In this document: one piece after another, positions 1-8,920 of the stretch
Numbering within the stretch: position 1 is the first letter of the stretch
How the letters are laid out: every line of letters starts with the position of its first letter
Assembly (NCBI RefSeq): GCF_014851685.1
Contig: NZ_JACVAC010000003.1
Location: 248,001-312,000, forward strand
DNA length: 64,000 nt
Reading direction: 5' to 3'
Origin: Pseudomonas sp. PDM05
GTDB taxonomy: Bacteria > Pseudomonadota > Gammaproteobacteria > Pseudomonadales > Pseudomonadaceae
Notes under the pieces: model-generated
What the model was told of the DNA's origin: nothing
What the model saw: only the letters and a program-made list of their open reading frames with translations
Database searches by the model: none
Program-made: the position numbers and the translations under genes

Positions 1-489
1 CTCAGTGGCGGACACCCGTTGCAGGCCGGCGAAGCGGCTGTCTACCGCACGCAGCTCAAGGGTCGGGGCGCCCAGTTGGTCGAGGCCAGCGTTGAAGCTT
101 TCAAAGCTTGCACCGCTGTCCAGTGTGCTCAGCAGCAGCTCTTCGGCCTGCTCGAACCAGGTGTCCGGCCCGCCCACCAGGGACGCCGGATTGGTGTCGT
201 GATCCAGCAGCGCAACCACCGCCAACGGGAAATAGCGCCCGACCCGATCAATGCTCGGCATCACCACCCCTGCCGCTGCGTCCGGCCCGCACACACCCGG
301 CGCCAGGACGAAGCGCCACAGCGGGCTGACCAGATACACGTTGAGCCAATCGGCGCCGAGGCTGTTCTGACTGGCGAGCAAACCGGCCGCCAGCCAGCTG
401 TCCCACGGGCCGACAAAGCTCTGGGGCAAGGCGCGGCTGACAAAGTCGCCACGGCTGGCCAACTTGCCGTAGAAACCCAGCGTCGTCAT
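1..489 (-). CDS. tagF: T6SS accessory protein TagF (partial, C-terminus outside window)
   Basis: The leftward frame begins MTTLGFYGKLASRGDFVSRA and continues to the window edge, giving about 163 residues. The opening GFYGKLASRGDFV and a later GRYFPL segment are typical of the TagF/ImpM family (DUF2094), cytoplasmic proteins that act as post-translational modulators of type VI secretion, in P. aeruginosa as a repressor of H1-T6SS. The ATG overlaps the tssM stop codon (ATGA, 486-489), so it is translationally coupled to tssM and is the last gene of the leftward T6SS operon seen here. In the P. aeruginosa H1 cluster the pppA/ppkA phosphatase-kinase pair lies next to tagF; that would be beyond position 1 and cannot be checked. 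Confidence 0.85.
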   Translation of the reverse strand, partial: MTTLGFYGKLASRGDFVSRALPQSFVGPWDSWLAAGLLASQNSLGADWLNVYLVSPLWRFVLAPGVCGPDAAAGVVMPSIDRVGRYFPLAVVALLDHDTNPASLVGGPDTWFEQAEELLLSTLDSGASFESFNAGLDQLGAPTLELRAVDSRFAGLQRVSATE

Positions 490-3400
490 AGCCGCTCCGG
501 CAGGCTGAAGCCACTGAGTACGCGGCTCTTGAACGGGTTGAAGGCGCTGTTGGCGCGCAATTCGTAGGCGATGCTCGCGCCATCCACACGCAGGCGCAGG
601 TTGAAGCGGTCTGGCGAGTTGCCCGGGGTCAGGTCCGATTGCTCCAGCAGACGGAACCAGGCCCATGGCCCATCAAGGGTCACGCCGGAGCGGCCACTGG
701 CGGCAGGGGGCATGATCGAGATGCGCACCACGCCGATGCTGCCGGGGTTCGGCCACTGCATGGCCACCGGGCGGCTCGGGCCGTGGTCGTAGCTCAGTTG
801 CTGGCCGTCGAGGTCGAGCAGGAACTGGGTGATGGTCGGGTCCATCGACACCGGCTTGAGTTCGAAACGCACAATCGGCTGCGTACCGCCTGCGCGGAAG
901 AACGCATCACGGATCGTCGCGGCGCGCTGGAAGGTTTGCAGCACGCCCGGCGCAATCCCGAGCTTCTGCGCCGCGCCCGGCTGCCAGCGCCAGGTCTGGG
1001 TGGAAGTGTCCACGTAAGGCTGCAGGTATTTGCGGAAGTAGTTATCCATCACCCCGCCCACGCCGAAGAACATGCCGAAGTCGTCCAGGGTCGCATCCCG
1101 CGCACTCCCCGGCGCCAGGGGATAACGCCCGGCCAGGGACTGGCGGTAGACGTTGACCACTTCGCTCATCCAGGCCGCGTTCAGTTGGTTGCGCACCCCG
1201 CCCATCATGCTGTTGGTGGTGGAGTTGACCACTGACTTGACCATGCCCTGCACCAACGGCGGCTGGCGTTCGGCATTCAGGCTGACCCGCGTGGCCGCAG
1301 CCGCCGCCTGGTTCTTCGCCTCGCCGAGCAACGCATCGCCGCTGGCGCCGACCATGGCGCTGACCTGCACGTACAGCGCGTTCATGTCCGCGAGCAAAGC
1401 GTCGATGGCCGCCGGTTCGCCTTCGTTTTTGCTGACGATGCTGTTGAGTTCGGCAAAGTGCGCCGTCACCGGATCATCCGTGGCTTGCGCAGCGTTGGCG
1501 CTCGGTTGTTCCTGGCCGAGCAGGCTGCCCAGGCGCTCCTTGAGCTTGTCGACGCCACCTTCCACCGGCACGCCTTTGGCCGCCAGTTGACGCTCCTCGG
1601 CTTGCAGATCGGTTTCCTTGGCCACCGCCACCAGCAGTTTTTTCAGCGGCGAGGTCGGGCCGGAAATCACCCGCAGTACGTCGGCGGCCTGGGCCACGCT
1701 GGTGATTGGCACAAAGTCGATGTCGGCGAGCAGTGCGTCCCACTGGCGCTGGTAGTCCTGGAAGTACAGGCGGCGCACGTCGGCAGCCAGGCTCACCACG
1801 TTTTGCTGGTCGGCCTGTTCATGGCCCAACACCCATTGCTCTTCGGCGAGGGTGCCGGTCTGGTTCAGGCTGCTCAGCAGGAACGCCTGGCGATACCCCT
1901 TGGCCGTGAAGAAGCCACTTAACGGCTCGCCCAGCGGCTTGCCGCTCTTGCGGCTGAACACCAGCGCGGCATCGCGGCCGGCGGCTTCGTTGAGGCGGAA
2001 ATCCGCGATGCCTTCCGGCAGTTTCTGGCGCTTGACCCGGTCGTAGACGCGCTGCGCCACCGGCAGCTGTTGCAGTTGCCGACGCAGATCGTCGATCAAG
2101 CGTGGATCAAGACGCGCACTCGGCGGGTGACGATCGAACAGTGCCTGCAAATGCCCGCTCAACGCCTGGCGCTGCTCGGCCGGCAGATCACGCGGCAGGT
2201 TGCGGTCCCAGTCCAGGGCAATCCAGGCCTTGATGAAATCGGGATCGTAATGCTCGCTGTCAGCCAGCATCAGGTAGGCCTTGAGGCCTTCGTAGAGGAA
2301 GTCGGAATTGCCGCCCGCGTGCAGTTGTTCTTCGATGCGCGTCACCAGGCGCGGCGCGAGCACGGCGATCAACAGCTTGCGGTAGACGCTGGCGGACTCG
2401 GCTTCAAGCATGTCGCCCTGGTACAAGCCCAAGCCTTCTGACCAGCTCGGCGAATCCCCGGCAAGGTTCTTCACCGCATTGAGCAACGGCAGTACAGCGA
2501 GCACTTCGCGTTGTGCCGGGCTCAGGTTCTGCACGGTCTGGCCCAGCGGCGCGACCTTCTGGTCGACCTGGGCGATATACGCCTGGTTGGCGCGATAGCT
2601 CACCCACCACAGGCTGCTGACCACCAGCACCAACGCCACGGTGGCCGCCAGTACACCACGGGCAACCCACTTGCGCCGCCGCTCGACCTTGGGATTCACC
2701 CCCACCAGGCCGCGTTCGGCAAACGCCACGGCGGTGAAGAGTTTTTCGATGAAGTAACTGCGTCCGGTGCCGCTCTGGCGCGCCAGGTGCTGGCGGTCCA
2801 GGTTCATGCTCTGGGCCATCGCGCCGATCAGGCGGTCAATCGGGCTGCCTTCCTGGGTGCCGCTGGTGAAGTACACGCCGCGCAGCAATACGCGCTCTTC
2901 AAAGGCGTTGGGTTTGAACACACCTTCAAGGAAGCTTTGCAGGCAATCCTTCAACGCACCGAACTGCTGCGGGAAGCCGTAGATCAGGTCGCGCCGCCCC
3001 GGGTCGCGTTCCTGTTGCAGACGTTCCACCAGGCGTTCGTTGAGGCGCTGTTCGAGACCGGCGAATTCGCTTTGCAGGTGCGCCAGCGGGCTGTCGCTGT
3101 TCTTGCCGTCGTCCAGGGCAAAGGTCATGCCCCACACCTGGGCGCGTTCTTCCTTGCTCAGGTTGTCGAAGTACTCCATGAAGCCCGGCACCAGGTCGAG
3201 CTTGGTGAGCATCAGGTAGATCGGGAAACGCACGCCCAGCTGGGTGTACAGCTCCTGGATGCGCAGGCGGATCGCCGCAGCGTGGGCGGCGCGCTCGGCG
3301 TCGGTGCCGAGCAGCAGGTCCGACAGGCTGATGGCGATAAAGGCGCCATCGATGGGACGGCGCGAGCGCTGCTTCTTCAGCAGGCCGAGGAAGCCCAGCC

Positions 3401-3986
3401 ACGCGGCTTTATCCACTGTGGAGTTGCTGTCCTGGGTGGTGTAGCGGCCAGCGGTGTCGAGCAATACCGCTTGGTCGGTGAACCACCAGTCGCAGTTGCG
3501 CGTACCGCCGACGCCACGTACCGCACCGGCGCCCAGTTGGGCGGCCAACGGGAAATGCAGGCCGGAATTGACCAGCGCGGTGGTCTTGCCCGAACCCGGC
3601 GGGCCGATGATCACGTACCACGGCAGTTCGTAGAGATTGCGTCGCTCATCGCCGCCGAGCTTGGCTTTCTTCAGCAGCGCCAGGGCTTCGTCCATGCGCT
3701 GGCGCAGGGTGCTGAGTTCCTCGGCGGTGGCGACCGAGTTTGGATCGACCGGAGTTTCAGCGGCGAGGCTGCGCATCACTTCGGCGGCCTGACGGCGTGC
3801 CTGGATGATGCGCCACACGCGGTAGGCCAGCCACACGCCGAACACCAGGATAATCAGCGCCCAACGACGGCCTTGCGGGACCAACACATCGAGCAATGGC
3901 CCGACAAACCAGATGATCAAACTCAGGGCAATCAGCCCGAGCACTGGGATCACCCAGCGAATCATGAAACTGAAAAACGCCTTCAC
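486..3986 (-). CDS. tssM: T6SS membrane complex protein TssM (IcmF family)
   Basis: This 1166-residue protein is the inner-membrane scaffold of the T6SS baseplate-docking complex, partnering TssL and TssJ. Two hydrophobic segments lie at about residues 11-31 and 42-58, a Walker A motif GPPGSGKT at 128-135 in the cytoplasmic NTPase domain, and a third membrane segment near 435-460 (GVLAATVALVLVVSSLWWVS). The long remaining C-terminal part is the periplasmic region that contacts the TssJ lipoprotein. The length is normal for the family. The start overlaps the tssL stop by four bases and the stop overlaps the tagF start, so the whole operon is tightly coupled. The intact Walker A suggests an NTP-binding version of IcmF, since some homologues lack it. 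Confidence 0.95.
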   Translation of the reverse strand: MKAFFSFMIRWVIPVLGLIALSLIIWFVGPLLDVLVPQGRRWALIILVFGVWLAYRVWRIIQARRQAAEVMRSLAAETPVDPNSVATAEELSTLRQRMDEALALLKKAKLGGDERRNLYELPWYVIIGPPGSGKTTALVNSGLHFPLAAQLGAGAVRGVGGTRNCDWWFTDQAVLLDTAGRYTTQDSNSTVDKAAWLGFLGLLKKQRSRRPIDGAFIAISLSDLLLGTDAERAAHAAAIRLRIQELYTQLGVRFPIYLMLTKLDLVPGFMEYFDNLSKEERAQVWGMTFALDDGKNSDSPLAHLQSEFAGLEQRLNERLVERLQQERDPGRRDLIYGFPQQFGALKDCLQSFLEGVFKPNAFEERVLLRGVYFTSGTQEGSPIDRLIGAMAQSMNLDRQHLARQSGTGRSYFIEKLFTAVAFAERGLVGVNPKVERRRKWVARGVLAATVALVLVVSSLWWVSYRANQAYIAQVDQKVAPLGQTVQNLSPAQREVLAVLPLLNAVKNLAGDSPSWSEGLGLYQGDMLEAESASVYRKLLIAVLAPRLVTRIEEQLHAGGNSDFLYEGLKAYLMLADSEHYDPDFIKAWIALDWDRNLPRDLPAEQRQALSGHLQALFDRHPPSARLDPRLIDDLRRQLQQLPVAQRVYDRVKRQKLPEGIADFRLNEAAGRDAALVFSRKSGKPLGEPLSGFFTAKGYRQAFLLSSLNQTGTLAEEQWVLGHEQADQQNVVSLAADVRRLYFQDYQRQWDALLADIDFVPITSVAQAADVLRVISGPTSPLKKLLVAVAKETDLQAEERQLAAKGVPVEGGVDKLKERLGSLLGQEQPSANAAQATDDPVTAHFAELNSIVSKNEGEPAAIDALLADMNALYVQVSAMVGASGDALLGEAKNQAAAAATRVSLNAERQPPLVQGMVKSVVNSTTNSMMGGVRNQLNAAWMSEVVNVYRQSLAGRYPLAPGSARDATLDDFGMFFGVGGVMDNYFRKYLQPYVDTSTQTWRWQPGAAQKLGIAPGVLQTFQRAATIRDAFFRAGGTQPIVRFELKPVSMDPTITQFLLDLDGQQLSYDHGPSRPVAMQWPNPGSIGVVRISIMPPAASGRSGVTLDGPWAWFRLLEQSDLTPGNSPDRFNLRLRVDGASIAYELRANSAFNPFKSRVLSGFSLPERL

Positions 3987-5272
3987 TCGACGCCCTCCGC
4001 CAATACGGTGATTTCAACCCGACGATTGCGGGCGCGGCCTTCGGCTGTGTTGTTGGTAGCCACCGGCTCGGTGTCGCTGCGCCCTTCGGCGCTGAAGCGT
4101 TCGGCCTGGCCGGTCTTGGCCGCCAGGATCTCCAGCACCGACTTGGCCCGCGCCTCGGACAACGCCCAGTTGGACGGGAAACGCAGCGTGGCGATCGGAC
4201 GGTTGTCGCTGTGCCCGGTGACACGCACCTGGCCCTTCACTTTGCGGATCGCATCGGCGATGCGCAGCATCAGTGGCTGGTAGTCATCGACAATGCTGGA
4301 GCTGGCCGACGCGAACAACTCATCGCCGCGAATGGTCACCACCGAACGGTCCACCGCATCCTCGACGGCGACGCGCCCGGCCTTGATGTCCTCGACCAGG
4401 AAGCCGGCCAGACGCGGCCGCTCGATCACTTTCGGCTGCGCCACCGGGCGGTCGATGGCCTGCACCGGGATCTCGCCCAGGGCATGAATATTCTTGAACA
4501 CCGGCTCGGCATCCGCCGCCAGCTTGAGCCGCAGACCAAACAGCAACGCCAGCAGCAGCGCCACGCCGATGGCCACGGCGATCCACGGCGGCATGAATTG
4601 CGCCAGGCGATCACGCGCCACGGTCACCCCACGCCAGTGCGGCGACAGCTCGCGCTCGTGTTCGCCGCGGGCACTGCGGATGGCCGCTGCGGTGCGTTCG
4701 CGCAAGGCTTCCAACTGGCTGCGCCCGTCGTTCATCACACGGTAGCGGCCTTCAAAACCCAGGCACATGCACAGGTACAACAGCTCCAGCAGGTACAGGC
4801 GTTCCCGTGGGCTTTGCAGGCAATGGTCGAGCAACTGGAAGACTTTCTCGCCGCCCCAGGCTTCGTTGTGCACGGTGATCAGCAGGCTTTGCTTGCCCCA
4901 GTCGCTGGCGCTGCCCCACGGCGTGCTCAACACGGCTTCATCGAGGGCGGTGCACAGCGCGTAACGCGCCAGCAGCACCTCGTTGCGGGCAATGCCGGCG
5001 GCCTCGGCGCGCTCTTCGAACTGGCGCAGGTACGCCAGCAACTGCGCACGCAGGCTGGCCGGTGCCGGGTGAGCGATGGTGTTGCGCAGGCGCGTCAACA
5101 GCGCCAGCAGCGGGCCAGCGGCGCTTTCCAACGGGTTGAGGCCCTGGCTTTTGCCAGTGAGCATCGGCGCGGCCGGCATCGCCAGGGGCGAGGGTTCGGC
5201 ACGCACAGGCTCCGGCGCACGGCCACCGGGGCGCGGCATGAACTGGGTGCGGTCGTCATCATTGGGGTGCAT
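3983..5272 (-). CDS. tssL: T6SS membrane complex protein TssL with C-terminal OmpA domain (DotU family)
   Basis: A 429-residue 'extended' TssL. The N-terminal part (about residues 40-200, including the LLARYALCTALDEAVLSTPWG stretch) is the cytoplasmic DotU domain. One transmembrane helix follows (WIAVAIGVALLLALLFGL, about 230-250), and the C-terminus is an OmpA/MotB-like peptidoglycan-binding domain with VTGHSDNRP and the SNWALSEARAKSV segment. TssL pairs with TssM in the inner membrane; the OmpA extension anchors the complex to the cell wall. Short TssL versions lack this domain and rely on a separate TagL-type protein. The gene lies 6 bp downstream of tssK and overlaps tssM by 4 bp. Confidence 0.93.
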   Translation of the reverse strand: MHPNDDDRTQFMPRPGGRAPEPVRAEPSPLAMPAAPMLTGKSQGLNPLESAAGPLLALLTRLRNTIAHPAPASLRAQLLAYLRQFEERAEAAGIARNEVLLARYALCTALDEAVLSTPWGSASDWGKQSLLITVHNEAWGGEKVFQLLDHCLQSPRERLYLLELLYLCMCLGFEGRYRVMNDGRSQLEALRERTAAAIRSARGEHERELSPHWRGVTVARDRLAQFMPPWIAVAIGVALLLALLFGLRLKLAADAEPVFKNIHALGEIPVQAIDRPVAQPKVIERPRLAGFLVEDIKAGRVAVEDAVDRSVVTIRGDELFASASSSIVDDYQPLMLRIADAIRKVKGQVRVTGHSDNRPIATLRFPSNWALSEARAKSVLEILAAKTGQAERFSAEGRSDTEPVATNNTAEGRARNRRVEITVLAEGVE

Positions 5273-5278
5273 CGCGGA

Positions 5279-6613
5279 TTATCCTCGGATCGCCCAGAAG
5301 GCCAGGTTCAAGCCCGGGAACTGCCCGGCGATGTGGAAGGCAAAACCGCCGGAATTCTGCAGCTGCTGCCAGTGCTCGCTGCCACGGTCCAGCTCGTAAT
5401 AGGTACTGCCCGCGTGGTACGGCAGTTGACGCGGCGCCACCGGCAGCGGCAGCAGGCCGATGCCCGGCAGTTGCAGGTTGACCATGTCGCGGATGTGCTC
5501 CACCGAGCCGACCTTGCTTTGCTGGCCGAAGCGCGCGCGCAGGGTTTCGCCGGGCACATCGGCACGCACCACGAGGATGAAATTGGCGCTGTCGAGCAGG
5601 GTCTTGTCGGCCAGCATCGCCACGTGGATGCCGTAGGCTTTCTCGACAATCGGGATCGGCGTGGCCTTGCTGTCGATCAGCATCGACAGCGCTTCACGCA
5701 GTGCGGCCATGACCGGGGCGAAGCTCACGGCCAGGTCGTCGTGCTGGTATTGCGGGTATTCCTGGGGACGACGGCCTGAGGTGGAGAAGGTCGAAAACTC
5801 ACCGGCCAGGCTCACCAGCTCGCTGAAAAACCGCTCCGGGTGCAGCGGGCTGAGTTGGCTGAAATGCTGGATCAGCGGCTGGGCGCGGTTGACCAGTTGC
5901 AGCAGCATGAAGTCGGCAATCTCCGACGCGCCACCGGCGCCCGATGCAACCACGCGCCCGGCCAGGGCTTCACCGCGCTGGTGCAGCAGGCCCAGCAGTT
6001 CGCTGCGAAAGGCCGCCAGCGGTTTGCTCGCAGCTACATCGAGAACCGGCGGGATGTAGGTGTCATCGAGGACCAAGGCGCGGTCGGCGCGTTTTTCCTT
6101 GATGCGCACCAGGCCGATGGCAGCGTAATCGCTGATGCCGTCCTGCGCGGTCAGCAGGCGCAGGGCGCGGGAGCCCACCGCCACCGGCGCACGGTTTTCG
6201 AACGGCGCGTTGTCGTCACGCACTTCGCGCACCTGGCTTACGTAACGGGCGGCTTCCAGGGCTTCGCCTTCGTCCACGGTGTCGCGGGCACCGGCACGCT
6301 TGAGCGGCAAGGCCAGGTACACCAGGCCGTCGCGCAGGTGGTCGTCGATGTTCAGCGGGCTCGGCGCCAGGTCATCCTGGGGGATGTTGAACGGCGTGCC
6401 GTCGGGCAACAGGCCGCGTGCCGAGATGATTGCCAGCTTGCCCTGGGCCAACAGGCCCTGGTCGATCAGCAGTTCGGAAAAGCCCCAGGCCCCTGCGGAC
6501 AGCGGGCGGCTGCGGGCGTCGATCAGGTTTTCCAGGTAACGGTCATGCTGCTGGAAGTGCTGCGTTCCGATGAACATGCCTTCCGACCAGACCACGCGAT
6601 TGTTCCAGGACAT
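5279..6613 (-). CDS. tssK: T6SS baseplate protein TssK
   Basis: This 444-residue protein begins MSWNNRVVWSEGMFIGTQHF, the hallmark start of the TssK/ImpJ/VasE family. The motif EGMF.GTQHFQQHDRY is conserved across T6SS clusters. TssK trimers connect the phage-like baseplate (TssEFG-VgrG) to the TssLM membrane complex. Length and N-terminus fit the family, so the annotated ATG is the natural choice. It lies 18 bp downstream of tssJ and 6 bp upstream of tssL within the leftward operon. Confidence 0.95.
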   Translation of the reverse strand: MSWNNRVVWSEGMFIGTQHFQQHDRYLENLIDARSRPLSAGAWGFSELLIDQGLLAQGKLAIISARGLLPDGTPFNIPQDDLAPSPLNIDDHLRDGLVYLALPLKRAGARDTVDEGEALEAARYVSQVREVRDDNAPFENRAPVAVGSRALRLLTAQDGISDYAAIGLVRIKEKRADRALVLDDTYIPPVLDVAASKPLAAFRSELLGLLHQRGEALAGRVVASGAGGASEIADFMLLQLVNRAQPLIQHFSQLSPLHPERFFSELVSLAGEFSTFSTSGRRPQEYPQYQHDDLAVSFAPVMAALREALSMLIDSKATPIPIVEKAYGIHVAMLADKTLLDSANFILVVRADVPGETLRARFGQQSKVGSVEHIRDMVNLQLPGIGLLPLPVAPRQLPYHAGSTYYELDRGSEHWQQLQNSGGFAFHIAGQFPGLNLAFWAIRG

Positions 6614-6631
6614 GGGGGCTCCGATTGCTTT

Positions 6632-7141
6632 TTATTGGGCAGGGCTGGATGGGGTGACCGCGATGTCGGCGCGCACGGCACGCACATCGAGGCTGATCTG
6701 GTATTCGGTGTATTGGCGCGCCGGCACGTTGATCACCGTGCGCCATTGCGCGCGGTCCAACTCGCGGTAACCCACCAGCAGGCCGATCTGGCGCGTGGAC
6801 GGGTCGAGGTCGCGCTGGATGCTCAATTGCTGGCCGGGCTGCACCACCACTTCGTCCTGGTCCAGCAGGTCGAGGCCGAGGGTGGACTGGGCGCGGTCAG
6901 CCAGTGCGAAGTAATCGGAACGGGCGAAGGTAGCGGCGTTTTTCAGTTCGAAGATGCGCACCCGCACCGGGGCGGCCTGGCCGTTGGCGCCGGGGTTAAG
7001 GCCTTCGATGGCGTGGAAATGCAGCTCGATGGCCGCCGTGTTTGCCTCATCCTCGACGGGCGCTGCGGGTGCGGCGGCATCTTTGGCACACGCCGTCAGC
7101 AGCAGCATCGTGGCGACTGCGAGTAAAAACCTGGGAATCAT
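6632..7141 (-). CDS. tssJ: T6SS outer-membrane lipoprotein TssJ
   Basis: A 169-residue protein with a lipoprotein signal: MIPRFLLAVATMLLLTAC, with the lipidated cysteine at residue 18 in an LTAC lipobox. The mature part has the beta-sandwich-type sequence of TssJ/VasD/SciN, including QRDLDPSTRQIGLLVGYREL and the closing beta-strands. TssJ is anchored in the outer membrane and recruits the periplasmic domain of TssM. Residues after the cysteine (AKD) contain no Asp at +2, consistent with outer-membrane sorting. It lies between tagH and tssK in the conserved order. Confidence 0.92.
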   Translation of the reverse strand: MIPRFLLAVATMLLLTACAKDAAAPAAPVEDEANTAAIELHFHAIEGLNPGANGQAAPVRVRIFELKNAATFARSDYFALADRAQSTLGLDLLDQDEVVVQPGQQLSIQRDLDPSTRQIGLLVGYRELDRAQWRTVINVPARQYTEYQISLDVRAVRADIAVTPSSPAQ

Positions 7142-7194
7142 CCTGCGTCCTCAATGACGTACTTAGCTTTCCGTTAATCCATGTACTGCGATGT

Positions 7195-8526
7195 TTAGCG
7201 ACGCTGTCGTGCGCTGTGCTCTTCGTAGGCGCGGCTGAACTCGCGGCCGAACAGGTCCTGGAAATCTTCCTGGGCCTCGCGGGAAATATTGCTGTAGAGC
7301 TCGGTGAACTGCTGCCAGTACTGGGCCTGGCGTGAACCGTTGAAAATACTCGAGAGCCCGCCGGGCTTGCCCATACGCTCTTCCAACTGCGTCGGTTCAA
7401 AGCGCGTGAGCAGATGTTTGATCGCTGCTTCTACGCCAGCCATCACCGCCAGTTGGTGGGCACGCAGGTCGTTGAAACTGTCGCGCACGGCGGCATCCGG
7501 TGCCATAAACGCCTGGTTGCCGTGGCGCAGCAGAAGCAGTAACGCTTCGTCGGCGTTCGGCGCGAATTTCAACGGATTGTTTTCGGCAGGCTGGATCATC
7601 GTCTGCTGCATGCGGAACTCGCCCTTGAGGCTGGCGCGGGCGCGCAACACGTCGATCAGGCCGTCGACCATCAGGCGGTAGCTGCGGCCGATGTTTTCCA
7701 TCTGCGCTTCAGCCTGGGCCTTGTCGAGGTTCAACTGCTCAAGGCCGGCGCCGCGCAGGAAGGCTTGCAGCAGGTCGGGTTGTGCCGGGTTGGCGACCGG
7801 CGCTTCGATCACGGGTGGCGGCTGCACGACTGGCGCAGGCGCTGGTGACGGCGGCGGCGGCGGTGGCGCGGGCGCGACCGGGGCGGGGGCGTCGCCAAAC
7901 AGGTCCCAGTCTTCGGGAATCACCGCACCGGATACCACGGGCTTCTCCACGACAACCGGCGTCGGCGGACGGAAATCATGCTGCTCGGACGGCACATGAT
8001 CGGCGACGGTCGGCGGCGGCACGGCGGTGGGGCTGAGGAAGTCGAACAGGTCCGGCAGGGTGTCCATCGACGAGGCGCCCTGGAACTGCGGCGCGATCAC
8101 AGGCGCGGGCATCGGCGCAGGCTTGCTCGCCACCGCGCCCATCAGCGCTTCGAAACTGTTCGAGGAATCGCCGACAAACGGCTGACTGTCGACGGCCTGC
8201 ACATTGAAGTCGATGCGGGCCTGGATCTCGTAATCGCCGATACGGATCAACTCACCATCTTGCAGCGGCTCGCTATTACCTCTGCGCAGACGGATGCCGG
8301 CGTTAACCAACTCCACACCATTTGTACTGTTATCGGTTAAATAATAACGGCCATCTTTGTATTGAATAACGCAATGCTGGGAAGACACCAGGCGCTCGGG
8401 GTCAGGCAATACCCAGTCATTATCCGCGCTGCGGCCAATAGCCATCACGCCCTGATGCATGGACTTTTCGGGGCATTGCCCAGGGGTAATCTTGTGATAA
8501 CTAGTGATAGTCAAACACAGCGCCAT
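7195..8526 (-). CDS. tagH: T6SS FHA-domain protein TagH (Fha)
   Basis: A 443-residue protein with an N-terminal forkhead-associated domain: GRS at residues 31-33, SSQH at 48-51 and NSTNG at 66-70 are the phosphothreonine-binding landmarks. A proline/alanine-rich linker (about 180-250, with runs of APAPP) leads to a conserved C-terminal domain of the type VI FHA family (ERMGKPGGLSSIF..SRQAQYWQQF). In P. aeruginosa Fha1 is phosphorylated by PpkA and activates secretion. It is the first gene of the leftward T6SS operon and diverges from tssA across about 394 bp. A PpkA/PppA pair, if present, must lie left of the window. Confidence 0.9.
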   Translation of the reverse strand: MALCLTITSYHKITPGQCPEKSMHQGVMAIGRSADNDWVLPDPERLVSSQHCVIQYKDGRYYLTDNSTNGVELVNAGIRLRRGNSEPLQDGELIRIGDYEIQARIDFNVQAVDSQPFVGDSSNSFEALMGAVASKPAPMPAPVIAPQFQGASSMDTLPDLFDFLSPTAVPPPTVADHVPSEQHDFRPPTPVVVEKPVVSGAVIPEDWDLFGDAPAPVAPAPPPPPPSPAPAPVVQPPPVIEAPVANPAQPDLLQAFLRGAGLEQLNLDKAQAEAQMENIGRSYRLMVDGLIDVLRARASLKGEFRMQQTMIQPAENNPLKFAPNADEALLLLLRHGNQAFMAPDAAVRDSFNDLRAHQLAVMAGVEAAIKHLLTRFEPTQLEERMGKPGGLSSIFNGSRQAQYWQQFTELYSNISREAQEDFQDLFGREFSRAYEEHSARQRR

Positions 8527-8920
8527 CTTGCCTCCTTGCTGATACTTCCGCGCGCGGTCGATTCCCGGGGCAGCGGTTCCCGAGAAATCCCCTTCAGGTC
8601 GTGCAATCGACCATCAAAACCAGCCAATGCCAGCATGATCGCTGATCTTAACTGGGCTCCATGACAAAAATCCTATCCCGGTGCGCCGTTCGACCCATCA
8701 GTCGCGCAGGTTGTTAAACACCGCACATCTGTCACAGAGGGCGAATAGCTTACCTTGACAAGGCATAAGTACTACACCAAAAATGCACAACTTCTCGAAT
8801 ACCAGTGATGGCACAGTAGTGGCATCTTGCTTATATGACCGAGAAAACATGCAAAGTTCCCCGCGCAACTAATGCATGAATTGCCCGCCATCTAACGGGC
8901 TGATAGGGAGATCGAATTCA
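8527..8920. promoter_or_regulatory. Divergent tagH/tssA intergenic region
   Basis: This 394-base region has no convincing gene and separates the two arms of the T6SS cluster. It is more AT-rich than its neighbours. It holds a near-consensus sigma-54 promoter facing tssA (listed separately). A TTGACA hexamer near 8754 has no good -10 partner. I could not identify a clear promoter for the leftward tagH operon. The tssA ribosome-binding site AGGGAG is at 8905-8910. Confidence 0.7.
8809..8824 (+). promoter_or_regulatory. Candidate sigma-54 (RpoN) promoter for the tssA operon
   Basis: The sequence TGGCACAGTAGTGGCA matches the sigma-54 consensus TGGCAC-N5-TTGCA except for one position (TG for TT). 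It keeps the invariant GG (-24) and GC (-12) at the required 10-base spacing. Transcription would begin near 8835, leaving about 85 bases of leader before tssA. Several Pseudomonas T6SS clusters are known to depend on RpoN and an enhancer-binding protein. No such activator gene lies in this window. Confidence 0.6.

Noticed and set aside
2511..4283. A 590-codon rightward open frame opposite tssM and tssL
   Set aside because: It lies antisense to two clearly conserved T6SS genes; such long antisense frames are expected from high third-position GC.
8754..8786. A sigma-70 promoter starting at TTGACA near 8754
   Set aside because: No acceptable -10 hexamer occurs at 16-18 bases spacing.
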